Source: Gracilimonas mengyeensis (GTDB lineage: Bacteria; Bacteroidota; Rhodothermia; Balneolales; Balneolaceae). Taken from it: DNA of 64,000 bases. Shown piece after piece: positions 62,864 through 64,000 of the stretch. The stretch spans positions 124,001 to 188,000 of the forward strand of contig NZ_FXTP01000008.1 of assembly GCF_900182705.1 (NCBI RefSeq), read 5' to 3'. Within the stretch, counting starts at the first letter, position 1. Each line of letters starts with the position of its first letter. The translations under genes and the position numbers were made by a program. A model generated the notes under the pieces. That model did no database searches. It had not been told where the DNA came from and saw nothing but the letters and a program-made list of their open reading frames with translations.

Positions 62864-63622
62864 TCACCCAAAAAACATTCTGCGCGTGCGGTCGGATATT
62901 TCTTCTACATCCAGAAATATCATCACATACATAAGCTTAAGCTTAGGGTGATAGGCCGGCTTGCTGATGATGGTGCACCCGATATCCAGGTAATTTTGCA
63001 GGAGCTGTGGCGCTTCAAAGTGTTCTTTAGAGGCAAGCTGTTTATCGCCTTCTTTTTGACGATATACTTCTTTAGCGCTTACACGATACGTTTCGTCCAA
63101 ATCTCCGTTTTCCCGGAAATTCTGATAAATCGCCAGTCCTTCTTCGGCGGTCTCTGCAGGAATTCCCAGACTACCCAGCAAGTATCTTTTGTTGAAGGCT
63201 TTCAGATACCCGGCAAAACCTTTCCAGAGTAAAAACAAAACACGACCACTGCGGTGTTCTTCCTCAATACAAGCACGACCCACTTCAAAACTTTGCTCCA
63301 AAACATGCTGGGGCAAGTCCGTCAAATTAAACAAGCTCTCGGAATAAAAACCGTTACCTACCGCTGCCTGTTCATAGGTTTGCAACCGGTAGGTACCGAT
63401 AACTCTTTCTGTTTGATTCTCTTTCACAATCAAATGATGGCACTGATCATCGTACTCATCACGGTCTATAGATTGATTGGAATTAAATTCCCGGTTTAAC
63501 TCTTTGTAGAATATGTCATACCTGAGTGTTAATGCATCTTCAATCTCTTCATCGGTTTGAGCAATACTAACCGAATAACGATGATTGGATATATCAGGTA
63601 AAATCTTTTTTTCAGCTTTCAA
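62864..63622 (-). CDS. OlsB-type amino-acid N-acyltransferase (GNAT family)
   Basis: A 252-residue protein of the acetyltransferase_5 (OlsB/GlsB) group: ALTLRYDIFYKELNREF, YDDQCHHLIVKEN, RVIGTYRL, GFYSESLFNLTDL, SFEVGRACIEEEHRSGRVLFLLW (in parts) and YLLGSLGIPAE. Such enzymes attach a 3-hydroxyacyl group to the amino group of ornithine (OlsB) or glycine (GlsB). The start is TTG at 63622; an in-frame TAA lies directly above it and no ATG occurs near the N-terminus. It is probably cotranscribed with the PlsC-type gene. Confidence 0.85.
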   Translation of the reverse strand: MKAEKKILPDISNHRYSVSIAQTDEEIEDALTLRYDIFYKELNREFNSNQSIDRDEYDDQCHHLIVKENQTERVIGTYRLQTYEQAAVGNGFYSESLFNLTDLPQHVLEQSFEVGRACIEEEHRSGRVLFLLWKGFAGYLKAFNKRYLLGSLGIPAETAEEGLAIYQNFRENGDLDETYRVSAKEVYRQKEGDKQLASKEHFEAPQLLQNYLDIGCTIISKPAYHPKLKLMYVMIFLDVEEISDRTRRMFFG

Positions 63623-64000
63623 TTATGTACTACACCTTTGCTTTTAGAAACTCCGTACCAGGTACTCTACCTGCCAACAAATTTTGTCTTTTAAAAAATC
63701 CCGTTTTATGCCGGTTGTAACACTTTTGGATAAATGCTACACCTTTAAGAACACTATCTCAGATAAGAAGTTCTGGATGCCTGAATATCTTCCGTAATGC
63801 CCTTATAAAACATATCGCGAAAATATCACTAAAACCTTAGATCATTTCAATAGAATTTACAGCTTATACCGCAGTGGTACACGCCCTGATTTATCCTTAT
63901 CATTGATCCTTCAAAAAACCTGCTGGTAGTCGAGCATATTTTGTAATCTAACTCAAATTTCTTTCACTCCATATTTTGACACAATCTCCCCAAAACCAGA
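63623..64000. other. Spacer at the right edge
   Basis: No gene that I can support. On the minus strand the last 48 bases are open (16 codons, ending YGVKEI-stop at 63953) and could be the tail of a gene lying beyond the window, but the evidence is too small to call it. The rest is AT-rich and probably holds the promoter of the OlsB-type gene. Confidence 0.4.

Noticed and set aside
63953-64000. Possible C-terminal end of a minus-strand gene beyond the right edge
   Set aside because: Only 15 codons and a stop are visible; other frames are closed but the length is not enough to call a gene.

Overview
The window looks like a piece of chromosome from a member of the Bacteroidota/Rhodothermota/Balneolota assemblage, probably close to the Balneolaceae. 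The evidence is a type IX secretion (T9SS) C-terminal sorting domain with an 'NYPNPFNP' linker, DUF3822 next to rsmD and coaD, frequent TTG and GTG starts with few strong Shine-Dalgarno sites, many Tat- or lipobox-exported proteins, and AT-rich palindromic repeats between genes. The assignment is by recognition; no database search was made. I saw no rRNA, tRNA, CRISPR array, prophage or intact insertion sequence.

Layout. 0-10 kb: the 5' part of a polyphosphate kinase gene runs off the left edge. It is followed by ruvB, a DinF-type MATE transporter, a pseudopilin-like/DUF3822/rsmD/coaD group, an aminotransferase, a metzincin-like lipoprotein, a GGCT-fold protein and a SulP transporter. 10.7-16.4 kb: a histidine operon on the minus strand in the order leader peptide-hisG-hisD-hisC-hisB-hisH. 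A His-rich leader ORF with mutually exclusive hairpins precedes hisG. 16.4-24.6 kb: small conserved proteins (DUF2805, DUF4174, OsmC, DUF1508), an M28 peptidase, an acetamidase-like lipoprotein, gap, pruA and an ankyrin protein. 24.7-34.6 kb: housekeeping genes, with rel/spoT, HU, ruvX, def and fmt on the minus strand and frr and smc on the plus strand.

35.0-40.4 kb: a four-gene minus-strand cluster with an RraA-fold protein, an enolase-superfamily dehydratase, a BASS-type symporter and an UxuA-like mannonate dehydratase. All three enzymes carry export signals, which suggests sugar-acid breakdown outside the cytoplasm. A perfect 25-bp palindrome lies in front of it. 40.7-42 kb: lysA. 42.2-55.9 kb: a visibly AT-richer surface-polysaccharide locus (EamA transporter, Wza-like, Wzz-like, Wzy-like, Wzx-like, four glycosyltransferases, a T9SS-exported DUF4038 glycosidase). 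It has neither a priming glycosyltransferase nor a tyrosine kinase. 56-64 kb: pyrB-pyrR, a deacetylase-like lipoprotein, sucC, a TPR protein, a 2H phosphoesterase, and an acyltransferase pair likely to make an aminolipid of the ornithine- or glycine-lipid type.

The most interesting items are the histidine leader and attenuator, the exported sugar-acid cluster with its palindromic operator candidate, a probable AUA start codon, a HisB with an eroded phosphatase domain, and several families of palindromic intergenic repeats, one of which sits in all three long spacers of the his operon.
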